Below, piece by piece: positions 23,703 through 33,144 of a stretch of DNA of 64,000 bases. The notes below the pieces were generated by a model that was not told the DNA's origin, ran no database searches, and saw only the letters and a list, made by a program, of their open reading frames with translations. Made by a program: the position numbers and the translations under genes. This stretch comes from Gracilaria domingensis. Lineage: Eukaryota > Rhodophyta > Florideophyceae > Gracilariales > Gracilariaceae. The stretch is taken from assembly GCA_022539475.1 (NCBI GenBank), contig VCMS01000005.1:434001-498000 (forward strand), given 5' to 3'. Position 1 is the stretch's first letter. Every line of letters begins with the position of its first letter.

Positions 23703-24826
23703 ATGATAGCTTTCGTATGTGCAACGATAATGAGCGCGAATCTGAGTGCGAACAAAGCGCTATCAGAAAGAGGAGAAAGAGGGGCTGTCATGGTACGACC
23801 AGTACGCTCTGCAGAAGACCTCAATCAAGTGCTTCTTATTCGCAACAAAGTTTTTGTCGAAGAAATGGGAATCCCGCATGAGGTGGAGTATGACAGAAAT
23901 GACGTTTGGCCTATACCAGAACACATCACACACTACCTTGTTACTGTTGAAAGGCAGCCAATTGCTACCTGTCGCCTCAACAAGGATCAAATGACTTTGA
24001 AGTTGGAACGCATGGCAGTCGCAAGCTACGCACGAGGTAAAGGCATTGGACGAGCGTTGCTTTCGCACGTTGAGAGACAACCGTTGGTGAGCAACTTTCG
24101 TGGCGCATTTTTCTGTCATGCTGTGAAAGACAAAGAGCTCTTCTATCGCAACTCAGGTTGGGTTACCGAGGAAGGACACGGGGCACTTGTCGAAGGTGGC
24201 CTTCCACATGTGGCTATGGTAAGAAGAAGGCGGCCCTCTGGTGCAAGTACCAATGAAACCAGTCTCAGTCACGTAATGATTCGCACAATGGACATAGCCC
24301 GGGCTAGACGATTCTATTCTTTGCTTGGTTTCCAGGATGTATCGCGTTTCCGAGCAAACGGCGTGCGTGGTGCTTGGATCGAGGTGCGTATCTTTTACTT
24401 CATGTGTTGAACGCGGTTGAAAGACGCAATCTGCTAACAGTGTTTGAGACCGTCCATACTATTCTTAAACAGTCACCATATATAGAACAGCGTATCGAGC
24501 TTTTAGAGATGAAGACCTTGGTCACGGAACAGCAGGTGCGAAATGCGTACCAAAGCGGAATGGCAGACTACACACCAGGTCTGGGCCATATATGTTTTGA
24601 CGTTTCGCGAGCATGTACGAATCTAACGAGGTTCCTATGCACGATGCAGAAAGAATCTGTGAACAGATTCCAAATGTCCTTACGAGTGGTGGAGAAACCA
24701 AGACCTATAGTGATCGGCAGCAACGTTCTCGAAATCTCCTTCATTTCAGATGCAGATGGTACGTTGCTCGAGCTAGCCAAGTTTGTTCACAAACATGAAC
24801 ATGCTGAATACGACGCGCAGTGGTAA
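23703..24826 (+). CDS. GNAT acetyltransferase fused to a glyoxalase/VOC domain
   Basis: Two exons, 23703-24383 and 24473-24826, with an 89-bp intron (gtgcgt to aacag), give 344 residues. The start is uncertain: ATGs at 23703, 23730 and 23790 precede the first domain. Residues about 30-175 form a GNAT N-acetyltransferase with the acetyl-CoA loop ARGKGIGRA after the strand LERMAVA, and the late FYRNSGW motif. Residues about 190-344 form a vicinal-oxygen-chelate domain. It starts SHVMIRTMDIARARRFYSLL, then has GLGHICFDV and ends in DADGTLLELAKF; two His and Glu residues sit where metal ligands are expected. GNATs move acetyl groups to amines; VOC domains bind metal and act on glyoxals, catechols or antibiotics. 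The substrate is unknown. The junction is in one exon, so the fusion does not depend on splicing. Confidence 0.8.
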
Positions 24827-25071
24827 GACGAGTTTACTTGGGTGACATGTGATGTACAAAGTCTTGGAACGGTTGCTGCACCACATAAGGAGAATGCGAA
24901 GCCGATGATAAAGAACCTCCCCTCGACAGACGCGTAAATGACGCATAATAGGAAAATGAAGACGGCGATGGACCTTTTTTTTCTTTGATGGTGAGGGTAA
25001 AGAGAGTGGAAAACGATGTAAAACGCGCAGGCAATTAGTGATGGATATAAAACGAGTGAGATATGTAGGAA

Positions 25072-26100
25072 TTATTGACATGTCATGTGGGGAATATCGA
25101 AGACGCCAAGCTTCGAATCCGACTCAGATAGCGAAAAAAGGTCCGGTTGTAGGGCCAGAGCAGGTGAAGTTGGAGGCGTTCCTACCATTGGTAAAGACTG
25201 GTTGATAATAGCAGATATATCATCTTGTGGTAAGCTAGTGGCAGTGGGAGTGACAACTTCTGCCGAAGTTTGGAGAGTATCTGGGATGTGAAGAGTGGGT
25301 ACCGACACGGCCGGGCCGGGCGTGGCAGAGACTGATGCTGGGGTGTTGAAGTCGACAGACCAATCAGAGGGAACGATTGGCGCTGATGTGCTTGTGGGCT
25401 GAGCAGGGGCAGGCGATGTTTGCACTTTTGGATACGGCGCTTGTGCTGCGGACGGCGAAAACACGACTCCCACGCCTGGAACGGCAACGATTCCCATCTG
25501 CTGCAGTCGAGCGAGCAAGAGGCGAATCTTATCGCGGAGTTCGCGGTTTCTGGAGGCCAGCGCGACAGCACGGTGCTCCAAGTCCTCGGTATAGCGCTTT
25601 TTCTTTTGTAAGCTCTTCATGGCCGACTCACGATTCTTGAGAACGCGCTCGCGACGGCGCTGTTCATCGGTAAGGTGGGGGTTCACGACGCGGCGACCGC
25701 CTTTGAGCTTCTTGGAAGCCGAGAGAGGAGACAGCGGACCAGGAGTGGTAGGCGTCGACGGGAGTACGGCTTCGGCTTTGGGAGCGGCTTGCGGCGTCTG
25801 AGGTTGAGGTTGAGGCCGCGACTGCGTCTGCGTTTGCGTCTGCGCCTGCGCCTGCGGTTGCGACTGCGGTTGCGACTGCGGTTGCGGTTGCGATTGCGGT
25901 TGCAGCTTAACTAGCGGTGGCGGCTGATTCGGGACGTGCGGCAATTGCTGGACAGCTTGCGGCGGCATTACCTGCTGCTGCTGCTGCTGCTGCTGCGGTG
26001 ACGACGACGACTGCGTCTGCAGCTGAGGCTCCAACTTGGGCTGCGCCGCGCTCCGCGAGGGCGGAGGGAGATTGGGGGTTGGGGGGTTGGAGACCGTCAT
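25072..26100 (-). CDS. bZIP transcription factor with Gln-rich N-terminus and unusual basic region
   Basis: A 342-residue protein from the ATG at 26100; the frame opens further upstream only with GTG or through a less likely ATG at 26277. Residues 36-43 are polyglutamine, and 65-105 are a Gln/Pro/Ser repeat. The basic region is at about 148-169 (ERVLKNRESAMKSLQKKKR) and the zipper leucines are L174, L181, L188 and L195. Spacing from N156 to the first zipper leucine is 18, as in CREB3/ATF6-type bZIPs. The invariant arginine eight residues after N156 is leucine here (L164, codon TTA). The C-terminal half is Pro/Ser/Thr-rich with acidic patches, fit for an activation domain. It is divergent from the TPR-LRR gene, with 600 bp between start codons. 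Confidence 0.88.
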   Translation of the reverse strand: MTVSNPPTPNLPPPSRSAAQPKLEPQLQTQSSSSPQQQQQQQQVMPPQAVQQLPHVPNQPPPLVKLQPQSQPQPQSQPQSQPQAQAQTQTQTQSRPQPQPQTPQAAPKAEAVLPSTPTTPGPLSPLSASKKLKGGRRVVNPHLTDEQRRRERVLKNRESAMKSLQKKKRYTEDLEHRAVALASRNRELRDKIRLLLARLQQMGIVAVPGVGVVFSPSAAQAPYPKVQTSPAPAQPTSTSAPIVPSDWSVDFNTPASVSATPGPAVSVPTLHIPDTLQTSAEVVTPTATSLPQDDISAIINQSLPMVGTPPTSPALALQPDLFSLSESDSKLGVFDIPHMTCQ

Positions 26101-26700
26101 GGCGCTACGCGGGCAGAGTGGCACGCCAGGGCGAGAGGTGGTGGCATCAGAGAGACATAAGCAGCACGCGACGGGAAGCGGCAGCGACTGCAGCTCAAAC
26201 GGACGGATGCGCAGACGTAACGGTCCCCTGGGCGCACGCAGCTCTTCGATGATAGAGCCGCCCGGTGCGCAGCCATGCATGGCGAGCGCGACCAAAGCGC
26301 ACCAGCGTGGCGCCCCGTCCACGTCGGCCACGCCGGCCGCGTGGGCACGCGGCGCGCGCCCGTTGGCGCGCCGTGCGCCGCACCGCCTACCTTCCGCCGA
26401 CGCATTGCTCTGACCAACCAGCGAGTGCAGCCGCTTACAAGACTCGACCCTCCACGTGGCCGCGGCGTTCCCACGTGGACACGACTGAATTCCCGGATCT
26501 TTCTATCCGCGGTGAACGCACGCGCCGTTTCGGCTGGCGCCGCTGTTTTGGCGCCAAAACTCACCCAAAGAGTGCGCGCCAGCAGCGCGCGCGTGGCCGC
26601 TCCCGCTCGGTGGGCAGTTGGCGAGCATCATGCTCATGCTCGATGATCGAGCTCGGTGCCGCGCACGGCGTCTCCCTTGCGCCCGCCCCCGCCCCCGCCC

Positions 26701-29490
26701 ATGCAGCGCTACGACATTGCGCAGCTGCAACGCCAGCTGGAAAACCTCGAGGACCACAATGACTCCGAAGCGCAGAAGCTTTACAACAACCTTGGGCTCG
26801 CCTACCTCCACGCCCGTCGCTACCGCCACGCGCTCAACGCCCACCGCCGAGAGAAGGCCGCCTGCAAGCGACTCGTGGACACCAATCCCGACAACTTGCA
26901 GCACAGGCTTGATCTGGCCATAGCATATCGTCGCTGCGGCGACGTCATTCTCAAACTGGATCGTCTCGTCGACGCGCACGATAATCTCATCACAGACAAG
27001 GCTGAGGTCATACGAGCCGCTCACAAGCAACACAGACACGCGTTGCAGATAGCGCGTGCAATTGATTCGGCGCCGGCGTCTTTGGAGCGACAAGCAGCTT
27101 CTGCGGCCATTGCGCACAGCGCACTGGCCCTCGCCATGGAAACGAAGCGCACTTCTGCCTTCCGACATGCTGCTCAGTGCTGCATCCGCGCTGCCGGCCT
27201 CATTGACTGCATTGACCCCAATGGTGGTGGTGCTCTCCCTGGCGACAGGAACGGCATGACACATGGCTTGGCTGTCAACTTTGCCATAGCCCTCAGTGGA
27301 ATGGGTGAGAAAAAGAAGGCCAAAACTATGTTGCACGCCGTTGTCTTGAATGCCAGGCGTGTCAATGACATGCCGAATTTCGTCAGAGCCATCGCCAATC
27401 TGGCTGAAGAAGCTGGTGACGAAGATGACTGGTCTATGTGCCAGTTCTACTCCCGCCAATGGGTTCAAATGGCGAGGCAAGCGAGTGACGAGCCCGACGA
27501 AAGCGATGCGCTGCGAAAGCTGGCAGTCGCCCTGCGTGAAACGCAGGACTTTCGAGGTGCCAAAGAAGCGCTAGAGCGTGCCATAGTTATCGCCGTGACT
27601 AGGGATGCTGCCGATGAGGCCCGTGGCTTCTTGGAGGTAATTGAACAAGATATGGATGATTACGAACAAATGCAGCGGCAGTTGGCTGCCGCCCAGCGTT
27701 CCGCTGCTGAATCCGAAAAGGAATCCAACTTTGTCGAAGAAGCCAAACATCGTTTGACCGCTGGGAATCATGCGTTTGCACTGAAGAAGTGGAAACTGGC
27801 GGCTGATTTGTTGCAAAGATACTTCGTTCTGGTTGATGAGTTCGGCTGCAACACAGCCGTGACTGACATTCCGGAGCCTGTTCACAACAGTGCTGTTGCC
27901 AATGTTGCAGAAGCCATGTGGAGAATGAGAAAATACGAGCAAGCTGTAAAATGGGCCTCTCGGGAACTTGCCGTTTTCGATGGCGATGATGCTGGCCAGG
28001 CACAGGCTTGGTGTAACCTTGGCGTGTATTTAGACGACTTTGGAAACAAACAGAAGGCCATTGATGCTCTCCAGAAGAGCATGTTTTTCGCTGATAAGGC
28101 CGCACAAGAAGGAATATTCAAGAGAGCACAAACTAATCTTGAACTAATCCAAGAAGATTTGCAAAACGCGAAAGCAGATGGTGAGGGCCTTCTTCTTTCA
28201 TCAGAAAAACAGAAAACCATTGACACAAATAGTGCCGTCAATACCGAAAATGATCAGGCTAAACTCAGCCCAGCGCGAAGTATTTCCAATGCATATCGGT
28301 CAACATCGCACACAGCGTCTCGAAACCATGACTTGCGTGCTTCTGATAGTGCAACAAGATCCAGCAAAGGGGAGAAATCCGTGATGATAATCTCCACTCA
28401 GCCCGCAGCTGGGACGTCGAAGCCAGTGAGCAACTCTATTGAATCTGGTCAGAACTTTTCTGAACACATGGTTCGTTCCAGCGTTGCCTCCAAAAACAAC
28501 GGTGAGTGCGCATACCACTCCCGTTCACAACCTTCTCGAGGGGGGACTGTGACAGCCGATCGAAGTTCGTATGGATTCAAGCGAGTCACAGATCTGGTAA
28601 CAGAATATAAAAAGGTTTGTGGAGGCCGGCAAAGTCCAACTGCTCGTGTACAGGCGAGGATAGTAAGGGCATTGAGGGCGCTTTCGTCCGTTCTCATTGC
28701 TCGGGATGCTTGCGAGGAAAGCTCCGTGGTGCCAATAGTGCTCAACTTGTCTTGCATGCTTCTTAACAACGATGACATTTCGGCTGTTTTCGAAACTCTC
28801 TCTAAAATTGGATATGAGTGTTCAATTCATTTGAACTTGAGCTTCAATCCAACCGCAACTTCGAGCGCGTATGACTGCCTGAACCCACGTTCATATCTGT
28901 CTCCATCCAATCTCCATTGTCTCAGAGAACTAAACCTCTCATGTTCAGGCCTTTCCGGGCATGCCCTGCGAATCCTCGCAAATGCACTAAGTGAGAAAGG
29001 ATCTCTGTCGTCAGTATTACATATTAATGTTAGCAAGAATGCTCTTGGTCGGCAAGCGAGAATAACGGCCTTCGCACTGGCTCGATTGTTATTGGATGCT
29101 TTCCGAGTTGAGCAGATTGATATATCTAATAATTTGCTGCCAAACTCGTTTGTAGCTGATCTCGTTGACAGTTTAGCGAGTCTGGGAAAGAATCAAACTG
29201 AGAGGAAGGTTAGCTCTGTAAGGAAGGTCTCGTTTGTTTTGAACAATCGTCGGTGTCCCAGTGCACTTCTAGATGTAGATAACCCACAATCTCTGGTTGC
29301 GCACTTTGCACAAATGTTCACGATTCTTTCCCAATTAGAAGTAGTAGACGTCCGAGCATGTGGAGCGAATGGGACTACTCGACGACTACTAAGGGGTCTC
29401 AATGTTGAGAACAGCCTTTGTAACAGAAGCATCATAACGGTTTCAGAAGCGATTATGGAAGAAACTGATAATGTCAATGTGGTTTTTTAG
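26701..29490 (+). CDS. TPR-LRR protein, TONSOKU-like
   Basis: An intronless 929-residue protein. The ATG at 26701 is chosen; the frame upstream opens with GTG and is Pro-rich. Residues about 1-490 hold TPR repeats (NNLGLAYLHARRYRHALN, then AWCNLGVYLDDFGNKQKAI). A low-complexity Ser-rich linker covers about 500-640. Residues about 690-900 hold leucine-rich repeats (LRELNLSCSGLSGHALRIL, then VEQIDISNNLLP). TPRs followed by LRRs is the layout of TONSOKU/BRU1 of plants and TONSL of animals, which load repair factors at damaged replication forks by reading newly made histones. I see no ankyrin repeats, as in plant TONSOKU. The assignment rests on domain order, so another TPR-LRR protein is possible. 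Confidence 0.7.
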   Translation: MQRYDIAQLQRQLENLEDHNDSEAQKLYNNLGLAYLHARRYRHALNAHRREKAACKRLVDTNPDNLQHRLDLAIAYRRCGDVILKLDRLVDAHDNLITDKAEVIRAAHKQHRHALQIARAIDSAPASLERQAASAAIAHSALALAMETKRTSAFRHAAQCCIRAAGLIDCIDPNGGGALPGDRNGMTHGLAVNFAIALSGMGEKKKAKTMLHAVVLNARRVNDMPNFVRAIANLAEEAGDEDDWSMCQFYSRQWVQMARQASDEPDESDALRKLAVALRETQDFRGAKEALERAIVIAVTRDAADEARGFLEVIEQDMDDYEQMQRQLAAAQRSAAESEKESNFVEEAKHRLTAGNHAFALKKWKLAADLLQRYFVLVDEFGCNTAVTDIPEPVHNSAVANVAEAMWRMRKYEQAVKWASRELAVFDGDDAGQAQAWCNLGVYLDDFGNKQKAIDALQKSMFFADKAAQEGIFKRAQTNLELIQEDLQNAKADGEGLLLSSEKQKTIDTNSAVNTENDQAKLSPARSISNAYRSTSHTASRNHDLRASDSATRSSKGEKSVMIISTQPAAGTSKPVSNSIESGQNFSEHMVRSSVASKNNGECAYHSRSQPSRGGTVTADRSSYGFKRVTDLVTEYKKVCGGRQSPTARVQARIVRALRALSSVLIARDACEESSVVPIVLNLSCMLLNNDDISAVFETLSKIGYECSIHLNLSFNPTATSSAYDCLNPRSYLSPSNLHCLRELNLSCSGLSGHALRILANALSEKGSLSSVLHINVSKNALGRQARITAFALARLLLDAFRVEQIDISNNLLPNSFVADLVDSLASLGKNQTERKVSSVRKVSFVLNNRRCPSALLDVDNPQSLVAHFAQMFTILSQLEVVDVRACGANGTTRRLLRGLNVENSLCNRSIITVSEAIMEETDNVNVVF

Positions 29491-29736
29491 AGGAGTGAAC
29501 AGTGAAATGATGAAAGAGACTACGGCATAAGAAGATAGGAAACAGTGATATCCCAAATATGTTGGGGAGGGTGATTTGCACGTGATCACAACCGTGTAAA
29601 GCTCTCAGGTATGGTATTGCTTGGTATCCTTGCCGCTGACTGTATGTTGTTTCAAGTAGCATCAATTCGAATCATCGCAAGAAGGTCAAGTTGTACTCTG
29701 TATCTGTACATAGCATCTGATGACCACTCATGCATT

Positions 29737-30288
29737 TCACCTTTCCAGCCCAGACATCGTCGATGAAGATCGTCGTCGCTTGCGAATGGAGTGAATGCCG
29801 CTGATTCGGCAATGCGCGACAGCTGGACAAATCTTTCTGCAGTGAACGCATCTCCAATCAGAGCGTTTCAGCTTACCCCATCCCCAAGAGAATCTCAGGA
29901 AACATCCACGACAGACTACCCTTTTGCATGCATTTTCGCTGCATATCGCATATTCTGCTACGGATGCACACTTGCTGGCGCAAATATGGCACCATCTTGA
30001 TACAACTGCCGGTTCGGTTTGTGCTGGAGACATGTCGATTGTCTTCGTCATTGGCGTCGAAAGAGTTGCGCTTGTTCCTGCTGTAAGTGGGGTTGATGAG
30101 GCCGGAGTCGAAGAACGGGGCGAAGGGCATATTGAGGGTATCGGTGGATTCCAAGAAAAGAGGTCATGCGAATCGAGCAATGGTGAATCATATGGTAGCA
30201 ATGGTGAGGCCAACAAGTCAGGAGGCGCGAATGGAGAAAGACTAAGCAATGGGGAGCGAGGACGCTTATCTGGAGATAGCACAGTCAT
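29737..30288 (-). CDS. Zinc-finger protein, zf-4CXXC_R1-like (short paralogue)
   Basis: 183 residues from a clear ATG at 30288. A Ser/Pro-rich N-terminus leads into a Cys-rich domain: C100, C103, C116, C121, C126, C129, then C147, C150, C154 and C160 (WCHICASKC, CRGCF, WRCVHCRKICP, AHCR). The end is strongly basic (RKRRR), a likely nuclear signal. The pattern resembles the CDCA7-type zf-4CXXC_R1 domain, which binds DNA or chromatin. The same order and near-identical spacing occur in the gene at 32032-33144 on the same strand, so the two are paralogues. It ends 247 bp after the TPR-LRR gene, tail to tail with it. Confidence 0.7.
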   Translation of the reverse strand: MTVLSPDKRPRSPLLSLSPFAPPDLLASPLLPYDSPLLDSHDLFSWNPPIPSICPSPRSSTPASSTPLTAGTSATLSTPMTKTIDMSPAQTEPAVVSRWCHICASKCASVAEYAICSENACKRVVCRGCFLRFSWGWGKLKRSDWRCVHCRKICPAVAHCRISGIHSIRKRRRSSSTMSGLER

Positions 30289-32031
30289 CCTTTGTGGAAC
30301 CGAAATGGGAATGTACCAAATGCAGGATCCAGGTGGAAATGTGAGCTATGATGAGGAGAAACGGGAGCATATACAAGAGAGATAAAAGGAGTATGAGTGG
30401 TAATCGAGAAGATTAGAGGTCTATTGCCAATAGTCTCGGAAGACGTATACAATTCTAGAGACTAAGGGGAGTACTAATTGTGCGGGCCTTCGATTCTGGC
30501 TTAGGGTGGACACCTTGGATCACTCATTGTGAACAATGCTCTGCAGAAGAGGAGCATCAAGGCACAACAGTCTTCTTTTGCTTCCCTCTCGTTCCGGATG
30601 AAATATCTAATCTGGGTTGCTTCATTTGTTACGTATAGCGATGGGAAAGCATTAAACATGCCCCAATCTACGAGCAGGTATACTCTGCTGCACAGACGGA
30701 CTTCAATTCTGATGCCCGTTCCGCCCCATTCCGCAGTGCTCGTTTCCCTTGGCTTACACCTTCGTCACGATCGTAGTGCATGCTAACGAACGTCATAATG
30801 AATAAATTCTTAGAGGGGAACTCTCGAGTACACCTTGTGAGAGGCCCGGCTATAGGGAGATTATTATGCAGCGAACCTCAAGTACTCCATTCCGAAATGT
30901 CCACTTCACAAAGCTCAAGCTTGACTACCAGGATGTGAAATTTGAGAACGAATTTGAAGAGACCTAGTACGACGGTGCATCAATGATGATCATTTATTAC
31001 ATGGCCGGGGACTCTAGCTAGCTTAGTGTCGACAAAAACTAATTAATCCATTTAGGCTTGTCTGCAGCCGCCGAAGTGAACTGATGCACACCACTCTCTC
31101 TCTCTGTTTCATGGATATTTCAGCCTAATTCCGACGTGGTATATAGCGTTCCTCGTGAAAGAAACGCTCTCCCATTAGAAAGGCCAGCACCCTCTCGGGC
31201 CACATGCACACTACATAACTAGCATGCACACTAGCAATTTTAACGAACGCACCATGTGTGTGTTTCACAGACACTGGTTGTATTAGAGTAAGACACATGT
31301 ATGTTGCTGGAATGATCTTGACTCTATATAGCGTGGCGAGTTGAAAGGGACTCAACACGAAAAGTGATACGCAGTACCCTTCCTGTTCCTAGTCCTCCAT
31401 ACTGCGTCGTAGTAAAACCGCCAGCGACTACTCGAACGAATCAGTTGGCTTCACTAAAGACCCACGTCCTGAAAGACTTTTCTAGTTTCTCACGCGGGTT
31501 AAACCTCGAACTCTATGGGGCGTTCCAATCAAAAAGATCTGAGCTTCAAGTAGTGCTTCCTATTGCTACGTATCGTTTTAATAATTAAACAAGGACTATC
31601 TCTTCGACAATGTCGAGTCTCTTCGACATGTACAGTATCATACACACATGGACATGTCATCCTATTGTACAGGTTGCTTACTACAAAGGTGCGGGACTAT
31701 CTGTAGGGATATCTAAACCAGTAAATGAACGCACCTCTTCTGCTTTTAGGTGGATTTGCTCGCGCATATGATTGACTTTGACTCTGGTGCGCTCAGCCCA
31801 AAGCAAATCCATCCGAGCTCTGTGAATTCCCTACACCAGCATGGATATCATATCATCGTCCACCAACGGATGGCAGAAAGAATCATGAGTCCTTTCATGA
31901 GGGTTTCCGCTCTTAAAGCTTCGGAGAATGCGTCTCGCTGAAATCAAGCTAGAATTCATGGAAGAGTGATAAAGTTCTGTAACAATTTCAGTTCTCCGCT
32001 CAAACCTGTTTTGACCACAGGAGTAAGTGTT
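30289..32031. other. Spacer between the two zinc-finger genes, no gene recognised
   Basis: No frame here shows a recognised family. The stretch should hold the promoter of the short zinc-finger gene and the 3' end of the longer one. Confidence 0.5.
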
Positions 32032-33144
32032 CTACCCATGACGAGGAGCATGCAGCTCTACAGGTGGATGCATGACCATAGCAGACATGATATCGTTTTG
32101 TTCGGGAAGAACTGTTGCAATGGTGTCTGGCGGCTGAGGCAAATCCGACGCTTCCGACAAAATGTACAAGTTCGACTTCTCAAGTGAATTTGAATTCTTG
32201 TTGATGTCGTGCTTCCCTTTAAGATGTGTTTCGCGCTCCATTCTTCGCTTTTGGAGCATTAAGTGCCGTTTACGATTTGTTTTGGCGTAAATCTTACACT
32301 GAGCAGCCGAAGGACATCTGCTCCGACAGTGCGGACATGTCCACACGCCTTCCGGAAGAACGTTGAGGACACCCTCATGAAACTGTTTGATAATAGTCTT
32401 GTTCTGCAAGGCGCTTTCCCATTCGTTGATCATCCCATGCTTATCAAAGCACTTGTGACATACAGCCTTCCTGCAAATCGAAGTGACGACATTAGAACAA
32501 GGGGCAAGTGTCACTTGCTCATTGGAACGAACACAGATGTGGCAAAACTTCGAAGATTGAGTTACCTTCTTCTGCCGCTTTGCGGATGAGCGTTTGGAAG
32601 GGTTTGGTTTTCGCTTTGTCCCATTTCCATGTTTGACGGCTTGCATGCCCCTTTGAGAACCAGTTTGATCACATATGTCAGAAATAGTTAAAGGTCTTTT
32701 GCTGTAGGTGTTGTTTTCAACAGCAGGCGAATGAACTGCTGCTGTCGAGAAAGAAGGTAAAGTGTCCGTCTGACATAAAGAATTAAGACTTAGTCTACTA
32801 GCTGTTTCAGTATCACTTTGTGCTTTCGGAATGTCAAGGTACGGAATAAATTCGTTCGGACTCAATTCCAACGCGCAATCGAGAATTGGAAGAGGAGAAG
32901 GAATCCGTTTTAAGAGACTTTCTTGAGTAGTTTCTTCTTCCAGGAACGGCAACGTCATTGAAGATCGTGCGGTGGATGACCCTGATGGACAGAGGCTTCT
33001 GCCAATAGACTCCACTTCTTCCGTCAGCTCGTATCCATCATCTTCATCGAATGTCTGCGAGTGAGCGAATTCCGGAAACGACTCAAGAGAAGCATTCCCC
33101 ATCTGAAACACTTGTTTCTCATAGAAATTTACCCCTGGCCGCAT
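32032..33144 (-). CDS. Zinc-finger protein, zf-4CXXC_R1-like (long paralogue)
   Basis: 370 residues from the ATG at 33144. Residues 1-175 are acidic and Ser/Thr-rich, fit for a regulatory or activation region. A basic stretch (KRKPNPSKRSSAKRQKK, about 177-193) looks like a nuclear signal. The Cys-rich domain follows: C201, C204, C216, C224, C229, C232, then C270, C273, C277 and C283 (FCHICVRS, CHKCFDKHG, WTCPHCRSRCPS, AQCK). Between the two halves there is an insertion of about 20 residues relative to the short paralogue. The family CDCA7/zf-4CXXC_R1 is the best match I can name; members bind hemimethylated DNA or act in transcription. The resemblance is by cysteine pattern only. Confidence 0.75.
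   Translation of the reverse strand: MRPGVNFYEKQVFQMGNASLESFPEFAHSQTFDEDDGYELTEEVESIGRSLCPSGSSTARSSMTLPFLEEETTQESLLKRIPSPLPILDCALELSPNEFIPYLDIPKAQSDTETASRLSLNSLCQTDTLPSFSTAAVHSPAVENNTYSKRPLTISDICDQTGSQRGMQAVKHGNGTKRKPNPSKRSSAKRQKKVTQSSKFCHICVRSNEQVTLAPCSNVVTSICRKAVCHKCFDKHGMINEWESALQNKTIIKQFHEGVLNVLPEGVWTCPHCRSRCPSAAQCKIYAKTNRKRHLMLQKRRMERETHLKGKHDINKNSNSLEKSNLYILSEASDLPQPPDTIATVLPEQNDIMSAMVMHPPVELHAPRHG

Noticed and set aside
25616-26762. Plus-strand frames across the bZIP gene and its promoter
   Set aside because: They are Arg/Leu repeats made by reading the Gln/Pro-rich region backwards, and GC-rich shadow frames.
26503-27480. 325-codon minus frame over the TPR-LRR gene
   Set aside because: It is antisense to clear TPR repeats, begins with a low-complexity stretch and shows no family.
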